From Prolixibacteraceae bacterium UBA6029 (GTDB lineage: Bacteria > Bacteroidota > Bacteroidia > Bacteroidales > Prolixibacteraceae): a stretch of DNA of 17,104 nucleotides. A program made the position numbers and the translations under genes. Shown piece after piece: positions 1 through 6,180 of this stretch. How positions within the stretch are numbered: the first letter of the stretch is position 1; each line of letters begins with the position of its first letter. The notes under the pieces were generated by a model, which saw nothing but the letters and a program-made list of their open reading frames with translations, was not told the DNA's origin and ran no database searches. Where the stretch lies: positions 1 through 17,104 of the forward strand of contig DIZL01000027.1 of the NCBI GenBank assembly GCA_002429385.1, in the 5' to 3' direction.

Positions 1-153
1 GTTGCGTAAGGTGAGTTATTAAGTATTAAAGCATTGATGACCATTCAAAATGTTTGTTTACGAAAAGGCTATCAGTTTAAGCGACTAATTATTAGAATTC
101 AGCTGTTAGTTGAACTGGCATTGGGCAGGGTTTGGGTAGGGTTCTCCTTTTAT

Positions 154-185
154 TATCTGTGTTCTATCTGTGTTCTATCTGTGTT
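154..185. repeat. 11-bp tandem repeat, almost three copies
   Basis: The unit TATCTGTGTTC occurs at 154-164 and 165-175, and again at 176-185 up to its last base. It lies in non-coding DNA and has no obvious gene association. It looks like a minisatellite that could vary in copy number. Confidence 0.85.
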
Positions 186-477
186 AAAGTGCCGATTTGA
201 ATACAGATACATATCAATCGTAAATCAAATCATAAAGCCCGAATATGACGCAATCCCTTCCCCGATATAATCCGTGCAGGTCGAAAGCTGGATTATTACA
301 TTTTTGAAGAATAAATGAATAGGAAGAGATTTGGTGTCCTTAGTCAGTTAGGATATTTCTAAATATTTTGTCAGAGCTTGGCATGAATTCATTCAAAGAT
401 TAAAGAGAATGAATTAAGGAAAGGAACAAAATATCCTAAATTGAAATTATACAATTTCCCCTGAATACCCGAATTAA

Positions 478-521
478 TAATATTCCATATATCCATTATC
501 CTAAAATTAAAAGGAATATTA
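478..521. repeat. 9-bp inverted repeat in AT-rich spacer
   Basis: The arms TAATATTCC (478-486) and GGAATATTA (513-521) are exact reverse complements separated by 26 bases. The right arm is also part of a short direct duplication, GAATATTA at 514-521 and 522-529. No promoter or gene end is adjacent. It may be a dyad operator or chance in AT-rich DNA. Confidence 0.5.
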
Positions 522-809
522 GAATATTACCTTTTATCAGTATTTAGTAAGTTATACTATCTTATTTCTATTTTTTACACATATAAACAATCTTTTTTCA
601 ATACTATTCGAATTACAACAGACTATTTGACATTCAGAGAGTTAAAGAGACAATTTCAAAAACCATTTTTACTATTTTTTCAATATTACCCCATTTATTT
701 TACTATTTTAGTCATTATTTATGTGTGTTTTTCTTATTACACCCCATTAATTTTATCATTTCGTTTGTTAATTTATCTTTAATTCGCACATACCCCCTAT
801 TTTTAATAA

Positions 810-838
810 TTGTGATCTGGAATTAATACATACTTTTG
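810..838 (+). promoter_or_regulatory. Candidate Bacteroidota-type promoter for the barrel-amt operon
   Basis: A perfect TAnnTTTG -7 element (TACTTTTG, 831-838) is preceded by TTG at 810-812, an 18-base gap compatible with the Bacteroidota -33/-7 arrangement. Transcription would start near 845, giving a leader of about 120 bases before the ATG at 968. Position and consensus support it, but no expression data are available. Confidence 0.45.
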
Positions 839-855
839 ACCAAGCATATAAAAAC

Positions 856-902
856 AAGGGGGTCATCTTTAAAAAAGCTACCATTTCTGTCATCACCCCC
901 TT
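856..902 (+). promoter_or_regulatory. G/C-run hairpin in the 5' leader of the barrel gene
   Basis: AAGGGGGT (856-863) is an exact reverse complement of ACCCCCTT (895-902), with a 31-base AT-rich interval. It lies between the predicted transcription start and the start codon at 968, in otherwise AT-rich DNA. It could form an mRNA leader structure or be a protein-binding dyad. No run of T follows, so it is not an intrinsic terminator. Confidence 0.45.
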
Positions 903-967
903 TGAAATTAAACAAATGAATAAAATTATATAACAAATAGAAGTTTAACCCTAAAAAACGAAGGATC

Positions 968-1777
968 ATGAAAAAGAAAATTACCTCCGAGTCGGTTTCC
1001 CGCTTAACTGGATTAAAAAGTTTAACAAGACGGGTTTTATTATCAGCCGCTGTTTTGATTATGGCAATAAGTGTCACCAAAGCAACACCCTCTACAATCA
1101 TCTGGATTCCTTCAGTAGATTTCCAGGTCTATAAAACACTGCATCTGGGTATTGATAATTACATCCGTACTTCAAAGGATAATGGTGTACGTGGTGCGGG
1201 AATGTATGATATAGGTTTGACACTTGGTGTTTTGCCATTTAAAAAGGTTCAGGCTGAAGTAGGTTTTGATTATTTGTCTATGGGAGACAATGTGTATGAT
1301 GATCATCCGCTTTATTTTAATGCAAAAATTGGCACTCCTGAAGGAGCATTGTTTAAAGGAGCGCCGGCATTGGCAATCGGAGCTTACAACTTCGGCACTA
1401 AGACCAACTTGACCAATTACAACATTGCATATGGTTTAATAGCCAAAACAGTACCCTTTGTTGGAAGACTTTCAGTTGGTTATTATACAGGAAATGAAAA
1501 AATTCTTACAGACGATAAAGGCGCCAAAGCAAATTCCGGGATTCTGGCTTCATGGGACCGATCGATGAAAGAGATCTCTGATAAATTATGGTTTGCAGTT
1601 GATTACCAGGGATCAAACAATTATCTTGGAGCTTTGAGCGCAGGTTTTTCCTGGAATTTCACAGATAAAATATCGGTAATCGTTGGATATGACATTTATA
1701 ATGACAGCAAAACATTATACAATTCAGTCAATACAAACAAAAACACATTCACCACACAGTTAGATATCAATTTCTAA
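968..1777 (+). CDS. Predicted outer-membrane beta-barrel protein linked to ammonium transporters
   Basis: This 269-residue protein has a long basic N-region and a hydrophobic stretch (about residues 23-37), followed by a plausible signal peptidase I site after TKA (residue 39). The mature part is rich in alternating hydrophobic/polar, glycine- and aromatic-containing segments and ends in Asn-Phe (LDINF), typical of outer-membrane barrels. About 230 mature residues would suit a barrel of roughly 10-12 strands. The ATG has a purine-rich AAGGATC just upstream. Only 76 bases separate it from the first Amt gene, with no evident terminator, so co-transcription is likely. I do not recognise a named family. 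The context suggests a porin or accessory protein for ammonium or small amines, but that is inference from position. Confidence 0.75.
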   Translation: MKKKITSESVSRLTGLKSLTRRVLLSAAVLIMAISVTKATPSTIIWIPSVDFQVYKTLHLGIDNYIRTSKDNGVRGAGMYDIGLTLGVLPFKKVQAEVGFDYLSMGDNVYDDHPLYFNAKIGTPEGALFKGAPALAIGAYNFGTKTNLTNYNIAYGLIAKTVPFVGRLSVGYYTGNEKILTDDKGAKANSGILASWDRSMKEISDKLWFAVDYQGSNNYLGALSAGFSWNFTDKISVIVGYDIYNDSKTLYNSVNTNKNTFTTQLDINF

Positions 1778-1853
1778 CTACTTACTGAGTTTAATCAAGT
1801 TGTCGTAATACAAGAGCGTATCAAAATATTTTGTCTAATTTAAAACATATATT

Positions 1854-3395
1854 ATGAAATCAAGAACAATAAGCCCCCAAAGGGGTGGGTATTTCACTAG
1901 AGTCAGTGAAAATATATCGAAACCAAAGAACTGGAAACTTGGTTTTACCATACTTGCAGGAAAAATGCTTGGTCTTATGCTGGTCATCTTTGCAATGATC
2001 TCACTTCCAGGTATCCTTGGACTAGATGCAATGGCTGCAGATACTTATACTGCACACGAAACATCAATGATCAACTCTTTGAATACAGTATGGACATTGG
2101 TAGCCGCCTTTTTGGTATTTGGAATGCAGGCCGGGTTCGTAATGCTTGAAGCTGGTTTTGCCCGAAAACGTGAAACAGTAAATATTTTAGTTGAATGTGT
2201 TTTGGACACTGCCATTTGTGGAATTTCCTTCTGGGCAATCGGTTATGCATTCATGTTTAGTCATGGCAACGGATTTATCGGATACAACTGGTTTTTCTTA
2301 CAAGGCGCTCCTGATACCTATGAAGCAACAGGTGTAGCAATATTAGCCCATTGGATTTTCCAGTTTGCTTTTGCAGATACAGCATCTACGATTACTTCAG
2401 GCGCAATGATCGGACGTACCAGTTTCCGTGGAGATATTATCTATAGTATTGCAGTTACAGCTTTTATTTATCCAATTATTGGTCACTGGGCCTGGGGTCC
2501 TGACGGTTTCTTAGCTATGATGGGAACTCCGGGGAACTTCTTACCTTCATTAGGTCAGGGATTCCGAGACTTTGCAGGCTCATCGGTTGTTCACACCATT
2601 GGAGGAGTGGTTTCACTAGCCGGGGCAATTGTATTAGGGCCCCGCATTGGACGTGTCTTCCTGCGTGATGATAAAGAAAAGGGAGGACTTCCTGCCGCAC
2701 ACAGCTTACCATTAGCTACCATCGGAGCTTTCTTATTGTGGTTTGGCTGGTATGGCTTTAACCCGGGAAGCACACTTTCGGCAATGGACTTTCAGGGAAT
2801 TGGCCGTATTGCTGCAAATACGACAATCGCTGCCTGTACCGGATCATTGGCTGCCATGTTAGCCGCCTTATGGATTGGTCCTTTTAAGGGAAAATTCGAT
2901 ACTGGCTTCGCTTTAAACGGAATGCTTGCAGGTCTTGTTGCCATTACAGCTCCATGTTATTGGGTATCACCTTTTGGAGCTGTGATACTTGGAGCCGTTG
3001 CCGGATTGGTTGTTTTTGGCGGAATCTATCTCCTGGAATATCTTCGGATTGACGATCCGGTTGGTGCAGTTTCTGTACATGGTTTGGCTGGTATCTGGGG
3101 AACGCTGTCTCTTGGCTTATTCGCCAGTGGACAATATGGTTCAACCGGTCCTCTTGGAGCTGATAATTCTGCCCCTGTTACAGGCTTATTCTATGGCGGT
3201 GGTTTTGATGTTCTCAAAGCTCAGGCGATTGGCAGCTTTACGATTACAGTTGCTACTTTTCTTGTTTCAATGTTAGTAATGTGGGCAGTCATGAAATTAC
3301 CCTATCCATTCAAATTGCGTGTTGAACCTGAGGGAGAAACCGGTCCTGGCGGAATTGATGTTTGGGAACATGGAGCTGAGGCTTACCACGACTAA
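1854..3395 (+). CDS. amt: Ammonium transporter (Amt family), clade 1
   Basis: A 513-residue Amt/MEP/Rh-family channel for NH4+/NH3 in the inner membrane. The twin pore histidines are visible as VVHTIGG (His247) and SVHGLAG (His409). The conserved Asp239 precedes the first histidine (RDFAGSSVVH), and the signature LWFGWYGFNPGS lies near 295-306. About 11 membrane helices follow an N-terminal hydrophobic segment (37-56) ending in AMA-AD near residue 61, which looks like a signal peptide with an unusually long basic n-region of about 35 residues. Translation could instead start at Met38, which follows AGGAAAA. The sequence QAGFVMLEAGFARKRETVN places it in a different Amt clade from the second transporter here. 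The cytoplasmic C-terminal tail (GIDVWEHGAEAY) keeps the regulatory element that contacts neighbouring subunits in known Amts. A PII gene lies 138 bases downstream, so PII gating is likely. Confidence 0.95.
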   Translation: MKSRTISPQRGGYFTRVSENISKPKNWKLGFTILAGKMLGLMLVIFAMISLPGILGLDAMAADTYTAHETSMINSLNTVWTLVAAFLVFGMQAGFVMLEAGFARKRETVNILVECVLDTAICGISFWAIGYAFMFSHGNGFIGYNWFFLQGAPDTYEATGVAILAHWIFQFAFADTASTITSGAMIGRTSFRGDIIYSIAVTAFIYPIIGHWAWGPDGFLAMMGTPGNFLPSLGQGFRDFAGSSVVHTIGGVVSLAGAIVLGPRIGRVFLRDDKEKGGLPAAHSLPLATIGAFLLWFGWYGFNPGSTLSAMDFQGIGRIAANTTIAACTGSLAAMLAALWIGPFKGKFDTGFALNGMLAGLVAITAPCYWVSPFGAVILGAVAGLVVFGGIYLLEYLRIDDPVGAVSVHGLAGIWGTLSLGLFASGQYGSTGPLGADNSAPVTGLFYGGGFDVLKAQAIGSFTITVATFLVSMLVMWAVMKLPYPFKLRVEPEGETGPGGIDVWEHGAEAYHD

Positions 3396-3533
3396 TGTAA
3401 ACAAAGTTATTTTTCAAGTGTTTTTATTAAATTTGGGACAAAGATGGTGTTTGTGTAATTAAAACTGTTATCCGTTTTCACCTGCACAACTCCATTCTTT
3501 GAAACAAAATAAACATATTTAAATTATATCAAC
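3396..3533 (+). promoter_or_regulatory. Spacer between amt 1 and PII-1 with a candidate -7 element
   Basis: A perfect TAnnTTTG match, TAAATTTG, lies at 3428-3435, about 100 bases before the PII-1 ATG. No clear TTG lies at -33, so the promoter call is weak. I see no intrinsic terminator after amt 1, so read-through from the upstream operon is also possible. Confidence 0.3.
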
Positions 3534-3884
3534 ATGAAAAAGATCGAAGCAATAATAAGGGTTTCTAAGTTTCAGGCTGTAAAAGAAGCTTTGCATGCAA
3601 TCGACATTGATTTCTTCTCCTATTATGACACAGTGGGTGTTGGAAATGAAAAAAACCGTAAAGGTTCCTACCGGGGAACATCAACGGATACTGAATTTAT
3701 CTCCAGACGTACGCTCAATATTGTTGTTCGGGATGTCAATCTCAAGAAAACAGTCGATTGTCTTTTAAAAGCAGCTTATACCGGTGAGGTAGGAGATGGA
3801 AAGATCTTCGTATGGACGATTGATGAGTCCTATCGCATCCGTACCGGAGAATCCGGCGACGATTCGATGTACAACAAGGATTAG
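3534..3884 (+). CDS. glnK: PII family nitrogen regulatory protein 1
   Basis: A 116-residue PII signal protein, a trimer that binds ATP/ADP and often 2-oxoglutarate and blocks Amt channels with its T-loop. It begins MKKIEAIIR and keeps the nucleotide-binding parts TGEVGDGKIFV (about 83-93) and YRIRTGE (about 100-106). In the T-loop (37-55) it has Tyr46 (SYRG), but the site of the E. coli uridylylated Tyr51 is Thr. The positions equivalent to Gln39 and Lys58, which hold 2-oxoglutarate in E. coli PII, are Glu and Arg. Classical GlnD modification is therefore unlikely and effector sensing may differ. The start ATG has no clear Shine-Dalgarno sequence. It follows amt 1 and precedes an intrinsic terminator, suggesting that it closes the barrel-amt-PII transcript. 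Confidence 0.93.
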   Translation: MKKIEAIIRVSKFQAVKEALHAIDIDFFSYYDTVGVGNEKNRKGSYRGTSTDTEFISRRTLNIVVRDVNLKKTVDCLLKAAYTGEVGDGKIFVWTIDESYRIRTGESGDDSMYNKD

Positions 3885-3959
3885 TTTTTCCTGAAAAAGA
3901 TTAATGTCTTAAATCATACAATTCGGTTCTACATATTAATAGAACATATCACATTTCTT

Positions 3960-3977
3960 CAACAATTAAATTTGTTG
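3960..3977. repeat. Short dyad after PII-1
   Basis: CAACAA (3960-3965) and TTGTTG (3972-3977) are reverse complements separated by TTAAAT. The dyad lies just before the terminator hairpin. Six-base arms in AT-rich DNA are weak evidence. Confidence 0.3.
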
Positions 3978-3984
3978 CAATCAA

Positions 3985-4023
3985 GAGGAGGGGACTGTTG
4001 GGGGACAGGACCCTCTTTCTTTT
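3985..4023 (+). terminator. Rho-independent terminator after PII-1
   Basis: A stem forms between AGGAGGG (3986-3992, with G-U pairs) and CCCTCTT (4011-4017). A small internal mismatch follows, then an upper stem CTGTT (3995-3999) with GACAG (4005-4009, one G-U pair) and a G-rich loop. The T-rich TTTCTTTT (4016-4023) overlaps and follows the stem base. It lies about 100 bases after the PII-1 stop, separating the two halves of the ammonium cluster. Confidence 0.6.
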
Positions 4024-4057
4024 ATAGCTATTCGAAAACGAACAAGTAAACCAAATA

Positions 4058-4085
4058 GGGTATATCAAAACAGGGGTATATCAAA
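4058..4085. promoter_or_regulatory. Direct repeat of a 12-bp motif upstream of PII-2
   Basis: GGGTATATCAAA occurs at 4058-4069 and again at 4074-4085, with a start-to-start period of 16. The core, read on the other strand (ATACCC), resembles the ATACCCCC at 790-797 before the barrel gene. It may be a binding site for a regulator shared by both transcription units, but this is inference from sequence likeness. Confidence 0.45.
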
Positions 4086-4162
4086 TATAAATACACATTT
4101 ACAGACATTACCCTACTGTTTTACATGTCTAATGTTAATTATTTGTATGCTATTTTAAATTA

Positions 4163-4207
4163 ACCTATGTTTTCACATAGGTAGTTTCAGTTTAATTAAT
4201 ATTTTTG
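4163..4207 (+). promoter_or_regulatory. Perfect 8-bp dyad over the -33 region of a candidate PII-2/amt-2 promoter
   Basis: ACCTATGT (4163-4170) and ACATAGGT (4175-4182) are exact reverse complements with a 4-base spacer. A perfect TAnnTTTG -7 element, TATTTTTG, follows at 4200-4207. The right half of the dyad falls where the -33 element would sit, and no TTG is seen there. This is the layout expected for an activator-dependent or repressed promoter. The leader to the PII-2 ATG (4287) would be about 70 bases. Confidence 0.5.
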
Positions 4208-4286
4208 TTCCCAGAAATTACAAATTGATTTATTTGTTCAGGAACTACCCATTCCTGAAAAGTATTTACCCCCATATTTAGTTGTT

Positions 4287-4631
4287 ATGAAGAAAATTGA
4301 AGCCATTGTAAGAAAAACCAAGTTTGACGAAGTACGTGCAGCCCTGCACGAAGCTGATATTGACTTTCTTTCCTGGTGGGAAGTAAAAGGACAGGGCACT
4401 GCCCGACAAGGACTGATATTCAGGGGCATCGCCTATGATGTAAATTCGGTTGCCCGCATGTATATTTCATTTGTTGTTCGCGACCAGAATGTCGAGAAAT
4501 CCATAGATGCCATCCTCGAATCCGCCTATACGGGTGAAAGTGGCGATGGCCGGGTTTTCGTAAGCGATATTGCTCAATCCATCCGCATCCGTACAAAGGA
4601 CAGGGGTGATGAATCGCTTTACAACAAATAG
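4287..4631 (+). CDS. glnK: PII family nitrogen regulatory protein 2
   Basis: A 114-residue PII protein, partner of the second Amt gene, which starts 36 bases downstream. It begins MKKIEAIVRK and retains the nucleotide-binding parts TGESGDGRVFV and SIRIRTK. Its T-loop is one residue shorter than in E. coli GlnB. Phe replaces Tyr46 (IFRG), but Tyr50 in RGIAY aligns with the uridylylated Tyr51. The Gln39 site appears to be Ala, and the Lys58 site is Arg. It is clearly diverged from PII-1, with differences concentrated in the T-loop that touches Amt. The close spacing indicates co-transcription with amt 2 from the promoter region around 4163-4207. Gating of the neighbouring Amt is inferred from the family's role. 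Confidence 0.93.
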   Translation: MKKIEAIVRKTKFDEVRAALHEADIDFLSWWEVKGQGTARQGLIFRGIAYDVNSVARMYISFVVRDQNVEKSIDAILESAYTGESGDGRVFVSDIAQSIRIRTKDRGDESLYNK

Positions 4632-4667
4632 AATCCTCCGATTACAAATCCTTAAGAAGAAAATCCC

Positions 4668-6029
4668 ATGAAGAATAAATATAAATATGCAGGACTTGCA
4701 TTAACCGGATTATTGGCCCCTGCCCTGCTTTTTGCACAGGGCACTGCTGTGGCAGCGCCTGCTCCAGCCCCATACATCGATTTTGGAAATACAGCCTGGA
4801 TGATCGTTGCTACAGCATTAGTTATGCTGATGACAATACCCGGACTGGCGTTATTTTATGGCGGACTGGTTCGTCAGAAGAATGTTTTAAACATCCTGAT
4901 GCAGTGTTTTATATTAACTGCAGTAATCACCCTTGAATGGGTATTTTTCGGGTACAGCCTTTCATTTGGTTCGACAACAGGTGTACTTGCCCCATATATA
5001 GGTGGCTTTCATTGGGCATTCCTAAACAATATTGGCATTAACGATGTGAGTCCTTATTACATTTCACAGGCTACAGCCCGCATTCCGCATCTTTCGTTTG
5101 TACTGTTTCAATGCATGTTCGCGGTAATCACTCCTGCCCTTATTATCGGAGCTTATGCTGAACGTATTAAATTCAGGGGCTTCCTGATCTTTTCAGTACT
5201 ATGGGCCATTTTTGTTTACAATCCGGTAGCACATTGGGTCTGGTCAGCCGACGGCTGGTTATTCAAATTGGGAGCCCTCGATTTTGCAGGTGGCACGGTA
5301 GTACATATCAATGCGGGTATTGCGGCCCTGGTTATGACTCTCATGATCGGAAGCAGAAGAAACTACAACAATCATCCGACAGCTCCTCATAACATTCCGT
5401 TAGTGGTCATTGGAGCAGCGCTGCTATGGTTTGGCTGGTTCGGGTTTAACGCCGGAAGTGGACTGGCAGCAGACGGTCTTGCCATCAGCGCATTCCTTGC
5501 AACACATGTTGCCACGGCAACGGCAGCTTTTACCTGGGCATTGCTCGATTGGACAATCAGTAAAAAACCAACGGTTATCGGTATTTGTACAGGTGCAGTA
5601 GCTGGATTGGTAGCAATTACACCAGCTGCCGGTTTTGTTGGAATATTGGGTGCCGTTGTAATCGGGATAGTGGTATCACTGGTTTGTTATTTCATGGTTT
5701 CGGTAGTAAAACACAAATTTGGATACGACGATTCGCTTGATGCATTTGGCGTTCATGGTATCGGAGGAATAATCGGTGCACTTGCCACCGGATTATTGGC
5801 TACACCTGCCATTCAATCTTCATACAGCGGACTGTTCTATGGCAATCCGAAACAATTCCTGATTCAAATCATTGCTACAGTTACAACAATAGTATTCTCA
5901 GGGGTGATGACTTACATCATCTTCAAGATAGTAGATAAATTCTGGGGCATACGCGCCAATCTGAAAGAAGAAATTGCAGGTCTGGACATTTCACAACAGA
6001 ATGAAATGGCATACGCAGAAAGCGATTAA
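4668..6029 (+). CDS. amt: Ammonium transporter (Amt family), clade 2
   Basis: A 453-residue Amt channel. An N-terminal signal peptide (hydrophobic 8-22, LLFAQ then an Ala/Pro-rich linker) precedes about 11 membrane helices. Conserved parts are GLALFYGGLVRQKN (59-72), FAVITPALI (151-159, containing the Phe gate), DFAGGTVVH with His213, LWFGWFGFNAGS (253-264) and FGVHGIGG with His363. The C-terminal tail (GLDISQQNEMAY) keeps the GLDIS...AY pattern, although the usual His-Gly-Glu is replaced by Gln-Asn-Glu. It belongs to the classical AmtB-like clade and is only distantly related to the first Amt here, so the pair is not a recent duplication. GAAGAAAA before the ATG may serve as a ribosome-binding site. 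Confidence 0.96.
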   Translation: MKNKYKYAGLALTGLLAPALLFAQGTAVAAPAPAPYIDFGNTAWMIVATALVMLMTIPGLALFYGGLVRQKNVLNILMQCFILTAVITLEWVFFGYSLSFGSTTGVLAPYIGGFHWAFLNNIGINDVSPYYISQATARIPHLSFVLFQCMFAVITPALIIGAYAERIKFRGFLIFSVLWAIFVYNPVAHWVWSADGWLFKLGALDFAGGTVVHINAGIAALVMTLMIGSRRNYNNHPTAPHNIPLVVIGAALLWFGWFGFNAGSGLAADGLAISAFLATHVATATAAFTWALLDWTISKKPTVIGICTGAVAGLVAITPAAGFVGILGAVVIGIVVSLVCYFMVSVVKHKFGYDDSLDAFGVHGIGGIIGALATGLLATPAIQSSYSGLFYGNPKQFLIQIIATVTTIVFSGVMTYIIFKIVDKFWGIRANLKEEIAGLDISQQNEMAYAESD

Positions 6030-6042
6030 TCCGATCTGAAAA

Positions 6043-6118
6043 GAGGAAAAAAGAAAGAGGAAAAGGGAAATAGGAATAAGAAATAAGGAAAGGGGAATCA
6101 GGAAAGAGGAAATAGAAA
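6043..6118 (+). repeat. Purine-rich 3' element after amt 2
   Basis: The sense strand just after the amt 2 stop is almost pure A/G with a few T, built on units such as GGAAATAGG and GGAATAAG. AGGAAAAGGGAA at 6058-6069 recurs exactly at 16851-16862 after tsaD. GGAAATAGGAATAAG (6066-6080) is the exact reverse complement of 6151-6165, which lies after the convergent M20 gene. The function is unknown. Confidence 0.6.
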
Positions 6119-6145
6119 TAGCATTGAAAGCGATGATTTCAGCGA

Positions 6146-6178
6146 TTTTCCTTATTCCTATTTCCTATTTCCTATCTT
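6146..6178 (-). repeat. Purine-rich 3' element after the M20 gene
   Basis: Read on the minus strand, this starts about three bases after the M20 stop codon and consists of GGAAATAGG units (two overlapping copies, then GGAATAAGG). It mirrors the tract after amt 2. Together the two form an inverted pair with 15-bp exact arms 70 bases apart, which could also base-pair as a bidirectional terminator-like structure, although the stem is AT-rich. Confidence 0.6.
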
Positions 6179-6180
6179 GT

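Larger units (their letters stand above)
1..809. other. Long AT-rich non-coding region upstream of the ammonium cluster
   Basis: I find no convincing gene here. The only sizeable reading frame (34-270 +) has no recognisable domain, spans a tandem repeat and is probably chance. The stretch from about 430 to 810 is very AT-rich. The region holds an 11-bp tandem repeat (154-185), a 9-bp inverted repeat (478-521) and three short C-run motifs in the last 130 bases. These C-run motifs resemble sequence upstream of the second PII gene. The far left part may be the 3' flank of a gene outside the window. Confidence 0.6.

Noticed and set aside
34..270. Possible 78-residue gene at the left end
   Set aside because: No recognisable domain or ribosome-binding site, it spans a tandem repeat, and its composition looks like AT-rich non-coding DNA.
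376..395. Sigma-54-type promoter (TGGCAT near 380)
   Set aside because: The -12 GC element is missing at the right spacing, and the site is nearly 600 bases from the first gene.
823..1101. Minus-strand frame overlapping the barrel gene start
   Set aside because: It overlaps the predicted promoter, leader and signal peptide of a better-supported gene and has no family likeness.
6018..6133. 9-bp direct repeat GAAAGCGAT (in the amt 2 end and again near 6125) as a duplication or insertion footprint
   Set aside because: Too short, with no element between the copies that looks mobile apart from the low-complexity tract.
6043..6178. CRISPR array or coding repeat in the purine-rich tract
   Set aside because: The units are short, irregular and low-complexity, with no spacer/repeat pattern.
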